Shown in pieces: positions 32,437-41,453 of a DNA stretch of 43,366 bases. The DNA is from Candidatus Bathyarchaeota archaeon (GTDB lineage: Archaea; Thermoproteota; Bathyarchaeia; TCS64), in the NCBI GenBank assembly GCA_018396695.1, contig JAGTQU010000016.1, positions 1-43,366 of the forward strand. Direction: 5' to 3'. Each line of letters begins with the position of its first letter. Positions within the stretch are counted from its first letter, which is position 1. The notes below the pieces were generated by a model, which was not told the origin of the DNA, made no database searches, and was given only the letters and a program-made list of their open reading frames with translations. The position numbers and the translations under genes were made by a program.

Positions 32437-32474
32437 TAATATCCTCCTTTTTAGTTTAAATAAGTGGATATATT

Positions 32475-33401
32475 ATGGTTGTTAAGCACATTCTTTCAGA
32501 CTACGATCTCTCGAAAAGCGAGATCGCTGAGATTATAAAACTCTCCGAAGAGATTAAGGCTGAGCCTCCAAAATATAGGGATGCTTTGAAGGGGCGGGTT
32601 CTAATCATGTTATTTGAGCTCGCATCTTTAAGAACTCGTGTTTCCTTCGACGCTGGGATGGCTCAACTAGGGGGGCATGCAATCTTCTATGATGTGAAAG
32701 GAGGAGGCTTTACTAGAGGAGAAGAGTTGGAAGACGGGGTCAAGGTATTGAGCAGATATGCGGATTGTATAATGGCGAGAGTGCTTAAACAAGAGGATAT
32801 TGAGAGGATCGGTAGAGCTTCAACAGTCCCCGTCATTAACGGTATGACGAACATGTTTCATCCCTGCCAGAATCTGGCGGATTTACTCACTATAAGGGAG
32901 AAAAAGAAGAGGTTTGAAGGGCTCAAGATCGCATATGTTGGGGATGGGGGATGTAATACGGCTTACTCAACTATGATTGGCTGCTCATCTGTAGGAATGA
33001 AGGTAACGATCGTATGCCCAGACAATCCTAGATATGCTCCAAAAGAAGAGTGGCTGGAGAAAGTGAAGGCCCATTCAGGGAGAACCGTTGAAGTATCACG
33101 TGATCCTATTAAGGGTGTACAAGATGCTGATGTGATATATACTGATGTCTGGGTTAGCGCGGGAATGGAGGAAGAGAAGATGACAAGGATGAACGCTTTT
33201 CCTCCTTTTCAAGTCAACTCCAAGCTCGTCTCCCATGCTAAACCAGACTGTATAATCATGCATTGTTTACCCGCCCATCGCGGATTAGAAATTACAAGCG
33301 AAGTTATGGATTCGCCCAACTCTGTAGTCTTCGACCAAGCGGAGAATAGGATGCACGCGCAAAAGGGTCTACTTTACTGGCTCATTAACTTGAAGAAATG
33401 A
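32475..33401 (+). CDS. argF: Ornithine carbamoyltransferase
   Basis: The enzyme makes citrulline from ornithine and carbamoyl phosphate, feeding ArgG. The 308 residues contain HPCQNLADLLTI, DVWVSAGMEEE and HCLPAHRG, all near family motifs. The carbamoyl-phosphate loop is SLRTR (51-55) where STRTR is usual, the ornithine loop SMG is SAG, and the NGLTD segment is NGMTN. Partial change of several binding loops could mark an altered substrate, yet the key Ser, Arg, Thr and Cys residues remain. Placement after argG supports arginine synthesis. Confidence 0.88.
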   Translation: MVVKHILSDYDLSKSEIAEIIKLSEEIKAEPPKYRDALKGRVLIMLFELASLRTRVSFDAGMAQLGGHAIFYDVKGGGFTRGEELEDGVKVLSRYADCIMARVLKQEDIERIGRASTVPVINGMTNMFHPCQNLADLLTIREKKKRFEGLKIAYVGDGGCNTAYSTMIGCSSVGMKVTIVCPDNPRYAPKEEWLEKVKAHSGRTVEVSRDPIKGVQDADVIYTDVWVSAGMEEEKMTRMNAFPPFQVNSKLVSHAKPDCIIMHCLPAHRGLEITSEVMDSPNSVVFDQAENRMHAQKGLLYWLINLKK

Positions 33402-33414
33402 ACGTTCCACTAAT

Positions 33415-33426
33415 CTTTTTTATAAA
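33415..33426 (+). promoter_or_regulatory. TATA box of the HTH-hjc genes
   Basis: TTTTTTATAAAT lies centred about 28 nt before ATG 33449, which predicts a leaderless mRNA for the HTH gene. Confidence 0.5.
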
Positions 33427-33448
33427 TCCCTAATCATATTGAATCTTA

Positions 33449-33766
33449 ATGTCAAAAGAGAAAGAACTTTTAAAGATAGTTGAAAAAACCCTTCCGTTTC
33501 CTACCAAAGTTATAGTAGGCTATGCAAAACTTGACACCTCATTCACGAGTGGGGACTTAGCAAGAATATGCAACATCCCAAGTTCTTCAGCAAAGTTTTA
33601 CCTGAATAAGATGATCGAACTTAGGATGGTAACGAAGATCCCTCATAAGAAGCGATACCAGAAGTTCTCAAACGCTGAGACAGTCTCTTCATGGCTTAAG
33701 GATCTAATTAAGGTAGGGCTGCTTCCATTGGAGACAGGCAGCTTGACGATCCCTGAGAAAGAATAA
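33449..33766 (+). CDS. Small helix-turn-helix protein next to hjc
   Basis: This 105-residue protein has a winged-helix core at about 18-75 (TKVIVGYAKLDTSFTSGDLARICNIPSSSAKFYLNKMIELRMVTKI), then a basic wing (PHKKRYQKFS) and a short helical tail. This suggests a DNA-binding protein or a nucleic-acid-binding helper. It shares an operon with hjc, whose ATG lies 3 nt after its stop, so it could be a helper in recombination or its regulator (inference). Confidence 0.78.
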   Translation: MSKEKELLKIVEKTLPFPTKVIVGYAKLDTSFTSGDLARICNIPSSSAKFYLNKMIELRMVTKIPHKKRYQKFSNAETVSSWLKDLIKVGLLPLETGSLTIPEKE

Positions 33767-33768
33767 AA

Positions 33769-34239
33769 ATGTTAAACATGTCGCTTAGAGATCTCGCAAA
33801 AGAGGATAAAAAGAAGAGTCTTAGGCCTCCAAGAACTCTAACACGTCTCGAGGTGAAACGATTAAAGAAGAGGGGGTATGATGCTGAGAGAGAGCTTGTT
33901 CAAATGTTTCGGATGGCGGGGTTTGAAGCACTTCGGATCCCTGTAAGCGCTCCAAGCAATGAACCGTTTCCAGACGTATTTGCAATAAAGGACGATTGCA
34001 TAATTGCACTTGAAGTAAAAAGTCAGGAGAGATATACATATTTCAAAAGAAAGCAGATCAACAAGCTGTTTAGCTTCTTAGAAGTCCATAAATATTATCC
34101 GCGTAGATATGCTGTTCTCGCTTCAAAGTTCAAATATAAGGACTGGACTTTTCTAATAGCAGACAAGAAGCGGGACTACTCAATAAGAGCTGGAGAGGGG
34201 TTAACATTTAAAAGGCTCTTAGAGATAGTTCAAGGATAA
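33769..34239 (+). CDS. hjc: Holliday junction resolvase Hjc
   Basis: Hjc resolves four-way DNA junctions in archaea. The nuclease core begins near residue 36 with GYDAERELVQMFRMAGFEALR (catalytic Glu at 40); then PFPDVFAI (Asp 69) and IIALEVKSQ (Glu 82, Lys 84), which together form the metal site. The protein has 156 residues because of a basic N-terminal extension of about 33 residues (RPPRTLTRLEVKRLKKR), longer than usual. Another ATG at 33778 is possible. RadA lies 4 kb upstream, but on another strand. Confidence 0.92.
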   Translation: MLNMSLRDLAKEDKKKSLRPPRTLTRLEVKRLKKRGYDAERELVQMFRMAGFEALRIPVSAPSNEPFPDVFAIKDDCIIALEVKSQERYTYFKRKQINKLFSFLEVHKYYPRRYAVLASKFKYKDWTFLIADKKRDYSIRAGEGLTFKRLLEIVQG

Positions 34240-34307
34240 TTTATATTAGAACAGAATATTACTTTATTCTTTAAGCATCATGTACTCAATACTCGGAGAG
34301 AATTTTA

Positions 34308-36686
34308 ATGATAGAGCTTGATCATACTCAAGTAAGGAAAACAGTTCAAGTAGAATTAGAATGCAAATCTACTTCAGAATTATTACCATTAACCGAGATC
34401 CTAGGACAGGATAGGGCAGTAAAGGCTATAAAGTTTGGATTGGAGATTAAGGAAAAAGGATTTAATATCTATGTAGCTGGGCCTCCAGGGACTGGAAGAA
34501 AGACAGCTACAACGAATTTTCTAAGCGAGATCGCTAAAACCATGCCGACTCCTTCTGACTGGTGTTACGTTAATAATTTTGATGACCCTCTTAGACCGAA
34601 TGCTCTTAGAATTCCAGCTGGAAAAGGGAGGAAATTTCAGAAAGATATGGATAAGTTCGTTGAGGAAATGAAGATCGCATTATCCAAGGCTTTCGAAAGC
34701 GAAGAATATGGAAAGAGAAGAAAAGAAATACTGGAGATTATTGAAAGAGAGAGCAATGAGCTAAGCAGGAGGCTAAACGAGAAAGCTCAAAATGAAGGGT
34801 TCATCCTTCAAAGGTCTCCGATAGGAATACTGATGATCCCAGTGATCCATGGTAAGCCCCTTTCCGAAGAAGAAGTTTTAAACCTCTCTCAAAATCTCAG
34901 AAAAGAAATAGAAAGGAAAAGGCTTGGTCTGGAGGAAAGCCTTAGAGTCGCGTCTAGGCAGCTAAGAGATCTGCAAAAGAAGGCTGATGAAGAAATAAAG
35001 GAGCTTAACAGAAAAGTCGCAAACTTTTCGCTAGACCCCCTTCTAAAAGGTTTAATGGAAGAGTATAGTGAAATCCCTGAAGTTAAAGAATTCCTAGAGA
35101 AAGTGCATGAGGACATCTTAAACAACCTGGACAGCATTCTAGAAAAGAAGGGGAAAACGCCCGAAGTAACTTTTCCGCTACCTTTTCTCCAAGAGGATCC
35201 AACCAAGAGGTATCGAGTAAACCTCCTAGTAGATAACTCGAATGTGAAAGGTGCGCCGGTCATCATGGAGCTTAATCCTAATTATCAAAATCTCTTCGGA
35301 AAAATAGAGAAAGAAGCCCAATTTGGAATCTTAACTACGGATTACACGATGGTTAGAGGCGGTTCCGCGCACAGAGCTCTAGGGGGGTTCCTGGTAATAC
35401 CTGTAGAAAGTCTCTTAACGAACCCCTATGCTTGGGAGTCTCTAAAGCATACCCTCATGAATGAACGACTGGAGATTGAAGAGATCGGAGAGCGCTTCGG
35501 GCTACTCACCACAAAAACCCTTAAGCCTGAGCCCATTCCATTCGACGCGAAAGTCATCTTGATCGGGAGCATTGAACTTTACTATCTTCTTTACAACCTG
35601 GACTTGAACTTCAGGGAGCTTTTCAAAGTTAAGGCTGATTTTGATACAACTATGGATAAGAATGAGGAGAATATCAAGAAATATGCGTCGTTTATCTGCT
35701 CCGTCTGCATGAAGGAGAACCTCAAACACATGGATCGTTCTGGAGTATCTGAGATAATTGAATATAGTTCAAGGCTAGCTTCTGATCAAGATAAACTGTC
35801 TACGTGGTTTGCTAATGTAGCTGACATCATAAGAGAGGCGAACTTCTACGCTGCTCAAGATGGGGCTGAACTGATCTCAAAGAGACATGTGGTTAAGACT
35901 CTTGAAGAGAAAGTATATCGCTCTAACCTAATCCAGAAGAAGATAGAAGAGATGATCGATAAAGGCATCCTGCTAATAGATACAGAAGGAGAGAAAGTTG
36001 GACAAGTAAATGGTTTATCCGTCGTTAGCTTAGGTGACTACGAGTTTGGGAGACCAAGTAGAGTAACCGCGACAGTCAGTTTAGGCAGAGAGGGAATAGT
36101 GGACATCGAGAGAGAGTCGAAGCTGGGGGGGCCAATACACACCAAAGGGGTTCTGATCATAAGCGGATTGCTAAGCGAGAGATACGCTCAAGAGAAGCCT
36201 CTGAGCCTTAATGCTAGACTCGTGTTCGAGCAGAGCTATAGCGGAGTCGAAGGAGATAGCGCATCTAGCACAGAGCTCTATGCAATACTGTCTGCTCTAT
36301 CAAACAAGCCGATAAAACAATATATAGCTGTCACCGGGTCGATTAACCAGAAAGGAGAGGTGCAAGCTATAGGCGGAGTGAACGAGAAGATAGAGGGGTT
36401 TTTCGAAATCTGTAAAATGAGGGGGCTCAACGGAAAGCATGGGGTCGTAATACCCTGGAGCAATGTCAAAAACCTTATGCTAAAGGAGGAAGTGGTTGAA
36501 GCAGTTAAAAACAGAATGTTCCACATATATCCAGTCAGAAACATCGATGAAGGGATCGAGATACTTACAGGTGTGAAGGCGGGTAAAAAGTTTCCTGATG
36601 GAAAGTATGAAGAGTGTTCAATAAACGATCTCGTTCAAAAGCGTCTGATCGAGATGGCTGAAAAAGTTAAAGAGTACGCAGAATAA
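34308..36686 (+). CDS. Cytosolic Lon-family ATP-dependent protease (COG1067 type)
   Basis: This 792-residue protein has an AAA domain with a P-loop GPPGTGRKT (58-66), a long helical insert at about 105-290, and a C-terminal Lon protease domain (about 560-790) with catalytic Ser651 in VEGDSASSTELYAILSALS and Lys694 in GGVNEKIEGF, exactly 43 residues apart as in bacterial Lon. No transmembrane helices are seen, unlike the usual archaeal LonB. The AAA part matches the AAA_32 type found in bacterial COG1067 proteases, so the family may have been acquired by transfer (inference). Shine-Dalgarno CGGAGAG precedes ATG 34308. Confidence 0.9.
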   Translation: MIELDHTQVRKTVQVELECKSTSELLPLTEILGQDRAVKAIKFGLEIKEKGFNIYVAGPPGTGRKTATTNFLSEIAKTMPTPSDWCYVNNFDDPLRPNALRIPAGKGRKFQKDMDKFVEEMKIALSKAFESEEYGKRRKEILEIIERESNELSRRLNEKAQNEGFILQRSPIGILMIPVIHGKPLSEEEVLNLSQNLRKEIERKRLGLEESLRVASRQLRDLQKKADEEIKELNRKVANFSLDPLLKGLMEEYSEIPEVKEFLEKVHEDILNNLDSILEKKGKTPEVTFPLPFLQEDPTKRYRVNLLVDNSNVKGAPVIMELNPNYQNLFGKIEKEAQFGILTTDYTMVRGGSAHRALGGFLVIPVESLLTNPYAWESLKHTLMNERLEIEEIGERFGLLTTKTLKPEPIPFDAKVILIGSIELYYLLYNLDLNFRELFKVKADFDTTMDKNEENIKKYASFICSVCMKENLKHMDRSGVSEIIEYSSRLASDQDKLSTWFANVADIIREANFYAAQDGAELISKRHVVKTLEEKVYRSNLIQKKIEEMIDKGILLIDTEGEKVGQVNGLSVVSLGDYEFGRPSRVTATVSLGREGIVDIERESKLGGPIHTKGVLIISGLLSERYAQEKPLSLNARLVFEQSYSGVEGDSASSTELYAILSALSNKPIKQYIAVTGSINQKGEVQAIGGVNEKIEGFFEICKMRGLNGKHGVVIPWSNVKNLMLKEEVVEAVKNRMFHIYPVRNIDEGIEILTGVKAGKKFPDGKYEECSINDLVQKRLIEMAEKVKEYAE

Positions 36687-36715
36687 TCCAAAACTAATTT
36701 GAATAACCTTTTTCT

Positions 36716-36731
36716 TATAGTGTAAACTATA
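36716..36731. promoter_or_regulatory. Palindrome overlapping the promoter of the TrxB-like gene
   Basis: TATAGT (36716-36721) and ACTATA (36726-36731) are exact inverted repeats around GTAA. The site lies at the TATA position for a start near 36745, and GAAGGAT (36735-36741) is the Shine-Dalgarno before ATG 36748. A regulator binding here would block TBP. Confidence 0.4.
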
Positions 36732-36747
36732 AAACGAAGGATACTCG

Positions 36748-37665
36748 ATGGGAGAAGCGATCTACGACGTCATAGTTATCGGCGGAGGCCCTGCTGGACT
36801 CACAGCAGGAATCTATACTGCTCGGCATGGTCTAAAGACGCTTATTCTGGAAGGATCCAAGCTCGGAGGCAGGGCATCAGAAGCTCAATGGATAGAAAAT
36901 TATCCAGGGTTCCCTAAGGGAGTATCAGGCTTAAAACTGATGAAGAGATTCATATCGCAAGCGAAAAGATTTAACGTAGAGTTTAGAATTGAGCATGCAA
37001 CTGGCTTAAGCTTGACAGAGGAAGTAAAAACAGTAATGACTCGGAAAAACATCTACCTTGCTAAATCAGTTATAGTCTCAACAGGTATTCAAAAGAAAAC
37101 TCTTAAGGTTCCTGGGGAGATGGAGTTTAAGGGTAGAGGGGTTTCGTACTGCTCTATTTGCGACGGCCCTTTCTTCGCTGGCAGGGATGTAGCTGTTATT
37201 GGTTCTGGAAAAGAGGCTATCGAAGATGTTTCAAACCTCTCCGAGATTGCGAATAAGGTCTATTTTATACCTAGTAGTGAAGGAAGCGGGAACCAATTGC
37301 CTAAAAAACTTGCTGCTAACGTTGAGATTCTTGAAGACGCAGAAGTCGAATCCATTGATGGCGATGTAACTGTTAAAAGCATAAAGCTTAGCGATGGCAC
37401 CAGCCTGAAGGTTGACGGAGTATTCATAATTTTAGAACATGTCTCGACGACAGATATCTTAACCGAGGCAGGGATAAGAACAGATAAACGAGGATGTATA
37501 ATCATAGACAGGGAAAACGCTACAAATATTAAAGGAGTCTTTGCAGCTGGAGACTGTGTCTGCGGAGGGATGCAAATCGTCACAGCGGCCGGTGATGGGG
37601 GGAAAGCAGGGCTATCTGCTTTAAGATACGTGAAGTCTCTTAAAAATCAAATAGATATTAAGTAA
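36748..37665 (+). CDS. trxB: Thioredoxin-reductase-like flavoprotein
   Basis: The 305-residue flavoprotein has an FAD motif GGGPAGLTAGIYTARHG (12-28), a redox pair C135/C138 (SYCSICDGPFF) and a second dinucleotide motif VIGSGKEAIED (150-160). The end motif GVFAAGDCVCGGMQIVTAAGDG closes the FAD site. Normal NADPH-dependent TrxB has HRR...R after the second motif; here that stretch is VYFIPSSEGSG, without the arginines. The electron donor is therefore uncertain, and NADH or F420 are options known for archaeal relatives. It stands alone. Confidence 0.88.
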   Translation: MGEAIYDVIVIGGGPAGLTAGIYTARHGLKTLILEGSKLGGRASEAQWIENYPGFPKGVSGLKLMKRFISQAKRFNVEFRIEHATGLSLTEEVKTVMTRKNIYLAKSVIVSTGIQKKTLKVPGEMEFKGRGVSYCSICDGPFFAGRDVAVIGSGKEAIEDVSNLSEIANKVYFIPSSEGSGNQLPKKLAANVEILEDAEVESIDGDVTVKSIKLSDGTSLKVDGVFIILEHVSTTDILTEAGIRTDKRGCIIIDRENATNIKGVFAAGDCVCGGMQIVTAAGDGGKAGLSALRYVKSLKNQIDIK

Positions 37666-37667
37666 AA

Positions 37668-39011
37668 TCAGGAAACAGGTTTCTGAAATTCTCCGTAACC
37701 AGGTTTTCCGACCGCTTCTCCTGCTTCCATCACAATGCACCCTCTTAGAATCGTGTATAGTGGAGCCCCTTCCCCTCTCCAACCTTCAAATGGTGTATGC
37801 TTTTGCTTCGAATGTAGTCTTTCTCCGAGAATCGTAAATGGACGTTTCATATCCACGATCACGAAGTCTGCATCCGAGCCCACGGCTAAGGCTCCTTTTT
37901 TAGGGTAAAGCCCTAGAATCTTCGCAGGATTTACTGAGAATACTTCAACAACCCTATCCAGCGTTATCAACCCCCTGTTTACACTGTCCAACATCAATGG
38001 CAGTGATGTTTCTATAGCTACACTTCCAGAAGGAGCTTCGAAAATATCTTTCCACCCGAGATCTTTCTCTTCCCTAGTATAAGGGGCATGATCACTTGCT
38101 AGAACATCGATGCCTCCACTTCTCAAAGCTTCCCACAAGCTTAACTGATCATCAATACTCCGTAACGGCGGATCAATTTTAGCATAGGGACCAAGCTTTA
38201 GCATAGCGTCCGAGGTTAGCAAAAGATAATTAGGCGAGGTTTCACCTGTCACTTTTAGGCCTTCTTTTTTAGCATGCCTTAAAACTTCTACTCCTCCTTT
38301 ACAAGTCATATGGCAGATGTGCAGCTTAACCCTGGTTTCTCTAGCTAGTAGTATCGTCCTCGCAGTGGCTTCGACCTCCGCGATTGCTGGTCTGAACTCA
38401 ACATGCGCTATCGGATCTTTTCTATTCAGTTTCTTTGCCACCTCTATTCCGTGTGCAACTATACTCTCATTCTCCGCGTGCATTAGACAAGGTCTACCTG
38501 TTTGGGAGATTACTCTAAAATTATCAAGCATCTGACCATCTGAGGCAGCGAGCTCCTTGAACCTCGCAATCATAAAAGATTTGAAGGCGGCAGCCCCCGC
38601 TTCAGCCATCGATCTAAGTGCTTCTCCAGCGACCTCTCCAGCTCCAGCTATCAATGCATAGTCGACGACTGCTTTATTCCTAATCCTTCTCCTTTTCTCT
38701 TTAAAGGCTTCAAGCGTAGTCACAGAAGGAGACGTGTTAGGCATATCTGCAACGGTCGTTACGCCTCCACAAGCAGCGGCGCGAGTTCCAGATTCAAAAT
38801 CTTCCCTCTCAGGAGAACCCGGATCTCTTAAATGAACATGCATATCGATCATGCCAGGGAGGATGAAGCCTCCGCAAGCATCTATTGTGTTATCGGATCT
38901 AATCAAATCGCTCTTCGCTATTGCTGCGATTTTTCCTTCATTGATGTAGATGGATCCTTCAATAAAACCTTGAGACGTATATATTCTCCCATCTTTAATA
39001 GCGAGATCCAT
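37668..39011 (-). CDS. pyrC: Dihydroorotase-type amidohydrolase
   Basis: The enzyme most likely closes carbamoyl-aspartate to dihydroorotate in pyrimidine synthesis. From ATG 39011 it has 447 residues: metal motif DMHVHLRDPG (H58, H60), ADMPNTSPSVTT, the lysine that becomes carboxylated in AAAFKSFM (K144), the ligand His in HICHMTCKGG, and the catalytic Asp in SDHAPYT. The FKSFM form also occurs in allantoinases and hydantoinases, so those remain possible. It ends 2 nt after the convergent TrxB-like gene. A palindromic TATA CTTAAAGATTTAAG lies at 39031-39044. Confidence 0.88.
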   Translation of the reverse strand: MDLAIKDGRIYTSQGFIEGSIYINEGKIAAIAKSDLIRSDNTIDACGGFILPGMIDMHVHLRDPGSPEREDFESGTRAAACGGVTTVADMPNTSPSVTTLEAFKEKRRRIRNKAVVDYALIAGAGEVAGEALRSMAEAGAAAFKSFMIARFKELAASDGQMLDNFRVISQTGRPCLMHAENESIVAHGIEVAKKLNRKDPIAHVEFRPAIAEVEATARTILLARETRVKLHICHMTCKGGVEVLRHAKKEGLKVTGETSPNYLLLTSDAMLKLGPYAKIDPPLRSIDDQLSLWEALRSGGIDVLASDHAPYTREEKDLGWKDIFEAPSGSVAIETSLPLMLDSVNRGLITLDRVVEVFSVNPAKILGLYPKKGALAVGSDADFVIVDMKRPFTILGERLHSKQKHTPFEGWRGEGAPLYTILRGCIVMEAGEAVGKPGYGEFQKPVS

Positions 39012-39162
39012 TTTCAATACCTGACACGCTCTTAAAGATTTAAGCAGAGTATAATTAAGGGTTTGCTTGAAGAAGATATGGTTTTAGACGTTCCAAGTAT
39101 TAATTTAGAAAAGGAATAAATTGTTAGTTTAAGCTCTGATAGTTAAAGGAGTAGAAACTATA

Positions 39163-40089
39163 TTGGCAGAAGAGGATCGTTTCTTAGATGTATTAGAGAA
39201 ATTGAGCAAGAGTGTAGTGCACGTAAACACTGTTAAAGTCATACATGACTTCTATCATAGGACGTTACCTATCAAAGGAACCGGAAGTGGGTTCATTATA
39301 GATCCAAACGGTTTAGTTGTGACCAATGCTCATGTAGTCAGCAACGCCGATAGAATAGGTGTAGTTCTATACAACAACAATCTTGTTGAAGGAGTTGTAA
39401 TCGGAGTATGCAAAAACATCGATACCGCAGTAATAAAAATAGATGCGAAAGATCTACCGTTCGCACAGCTTGGAGACTCGGACAAATTGAGAGTTGGTCA
39501 GAGAGTTTACGCCATAGGTAACCCATTCGGTCTCGAAGGAGGGCCGTCGATCACTTCGGGAGTAATCAGCGCCGTAAACAGGACTATTCAGACCGGAGAA
39601 AACCTGTTCATCAATCTTGTGCAAACAGATGCCGCAATAAACCCTGGCAACAGTGGGGGACCACTTGTAGATATGTATGGGAAAGTTATCGCAGTAAATA
39701 CTGCGATTATCCCTTACGCTCAGGGCATAGGCTTTGCGGTTCCTATAAATGCTGTTAGAGAATGTATTGAACAGATAAAAAACAATAGAAGATTCACGAC
39801 CCCTTGGATAGGTGTATACGGGATCTCTATCACGCCGCAGATATCTGCATATTATGGTCTTTCATCAGAGTGGGGATTCTTAGTTACTAACGTTGTTGCG
39901 GGAAGTCCCGCTTATAAATCTGAGTTGGCTGCAGGCGATATAATAACTAGAGTAAACGACTCTCCCATAACTTCGGCAGAAGACCTCAAGAAGAAGATAT
40001 CTCTAAGCAACATAGGAGAGACTGTTAAAATACACGTTATTAGAGGAAACCAAAGAAGGATTCTAGACCTTACCATCGAGGGTAGATAA
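39163..40089 (+). CDS. HtrA/DegP-type serine protease with PDZ domain, no signal peptide
   Basis: The 308 residues contain a trypsin-like domain with the triad H57 (VTNAHVVS), D87 (KNIDTAVIK) and S164 (AAINPGNSGGPLVD), and one PDZ domain at about 205-300 (AAGDIITRVNDSPITSAEDLKK). Usual HtrA proteins have a signal peptide or membrane anchor; here the sequence starts directly with a charged MAEEDRFLDVLEKL helix, so the protease seems cytosolic. The start is TTG 39163 with AAAGGAG at 39145-39151. It is followed by eno after 33 nt, perhaps in one operon. Confidence 0.92.
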   Translation: MAEEDRFLDVLEKLSKSVVHVNTVKVIHDFYHRTLPIKGTGSGFIIDPNGLVVTNAHVVSNADRIGVVLYNNNLVEGVVIGVCKNIDTAVIKIDAKDLPFAQLGDSDKLRVGQRVYAIGNPFGLEGGPSITSGVISAVNRTIQTGENLFINLVQTDAAINPGNSGGPLVDMYGKVIAVNTAIIPYAQGIGFAVPINAVRECIEQIKNNRRFTTPWIGVYGISITPQISAYYGLSSEWGFLVTNVVAGSPAYKSELAAGDIITRVNDSPITSAEDLKKKISLSNIGETVKIHVIRGNQRRILDLTIEGR

Positions 40090-40122
40090 AATAGAGCCTT
40101 CAGATATAGGATAGTAGAGAAA

Positions 40123-41382
40123 ATGAGATGTGAGATATCTAGAATCTATGCAAGAGAAATATTAGATTCAAGAGGCAATCCTACAATAGAGGTTGAAGTC
40201 GAAACCTCTTCAGGAGTCCATGGAGTAGCGGCTGTTCCAAGTGGAGCTTCAAAGGGCAAAGCAGAGGCGGTGGAACTCAGAGATGGGGGAAAGCGGTATC
40301 ATGGGCTTGGCGTCAGAAAAGCAATAAACTCTGTAAAGATTATTGAAACTAAACTTCTCGGATTAGATGTAAGAAAGCAGAAAGAGATAGACGATATAAT
40401 GATAGAGCTTGACGGGATGGAAAATAAATCCAAGCTAGGAGCTAATGCGATCTTAGGCGTCTCTCTAGCATGTGCTAAAGCTGGAGCCCTATCAAATAAA
40501 CAGGAACTCTTCGAATATATTGGAGGCTTAGAGGCTAATATGATCCCAATACCTTTCTTCAACATAATTAACGGAGGAAAACACGCAGGTAACAAACTTG
40601 ATTTTCAAGAATTCATGATAGTTCCAATCGATTTCCAAGATTTCAAAGAAGCTGTAAGAATGGGAGCAGAAGTTTACCACACTCTAAAAGGGATGCTTCT
40701 TAAAGAGTATGGAAGATCGTCAATAAATGTTGGAGACGAAGGAGGTTTTGCGCCCCCCCTTGAGAACCCTAAAGAAGCTTTAGATATGATTATGAAAGCT
40801 ATAAGCGAAATAGGTTATGAGAAATCCATAAGGGTTGCTCTAGATGTTGCCGCATCTAATTTCTATGATGGAAAGGAAAATTATATGATTGCAGGAGAGG
40901 CTTGGGCTAAGGAAAAACTGTTCAATTACTATTTAGAACTAGTCGAGGAATATCCGATAATTTCTTTAGAGGATCCTTTTCATGAAGAAGACTTTGAAGG
41001 ATTCAAGGAACTAACCGAAAAATTAGATATTCAAATCGTCGGGGATGACCTATTCGTTACAAATATTCGACGACTTAAGAAAGGAATAGAAAAGAAGGCG
41101 GGTAATGCACTAATATTAAAGGTCAACCAGATTGGAACATTGACAGAAGCTTTAGAGACTGGAAGGATAGCTATGAGGAATGGATATAGGGTTCAAACAT
41201 CTCATAGGTCTGGGGAGACGGAAGATACTTTTATCTCAGATTTAGCCGTAGCCATAAGGTGTGGGCAGATTAAGTCAGGTGCCCCTTGTCGAGGAGAGCG
41301 GACGGCAAAATATAATCGTCTCATCAGGATAGAGGAGCGTCTGGGAGAGCGGGTGAAGTATCCCAAGAATTTCTTCAAATAG
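40123..41382 (+). CDS. eno: Enolase
   Basis: Enolase converts 2-phosphoglycerate to phosphoenolpyruvate. The 419-residue sequence has the family motifs: ILDSRGNPTIEVEV, VPSGASKGKAEAVELRDG, NVGDEGGFAPP, metal ligands in SLEDPFHEEDFEG and GDDLFVTN, the catalytic Lys in LILKVNQIGTLTEA, and QTSHRSGETEDTF. Length is normal. A 41-residue miniprotein with its own promoter follows. Confidence 0.97.
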   Translation: MRCEISRIYAREILDSRGNPTIEVEVETSSGVHGVAAVPSGASKGKAEAVELRDGGKRYHGLGVRKAINSVKIIETKLLGLDVRKQKEIDDIMIELDGMENKSKLGANAILGVSLACAKAGALSNKQELFEYIGGLEANMIPIPFFNIINGGKHAGNKLDFQEFMIVPIDFQDFKEAVRMGAEVYHTLKGMLLKEYGRSSINVGDEGGFAPPLENPKEALDMIMKAISEIGYEKSIRVALDVAASNFYDGKENYMIAGEAWAKEKLFNYYLELVEEYPIISLEDPFHEEDFEGFKELTEKLDIQIVGDDLFVTNIRRLKKGIEKKAGNALILKVNQIGTLTEALETGRIAMRNGYRVQTSHRSGETEDTFISDLAVAIRCGQIKSGAPCRGERTAKYNRLIRIEERLGERVKYPKNFFK

Positions 41383-41453
41383 GATCCCGAAGCTTATAGT
41401 TTGAAAATGCTCCTCAAACCTTAAATCTTGAATACGAGTATCACCTAATAGAC

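Noticed and set aside
37668-39011. Allantoinase or hydantoinase as primary call
   Set aside because: The FKSFM motif allows it, but no purine-degradation gene is nearby; dihydroorotase is the more general function, so alternatives are only noted in the entry.
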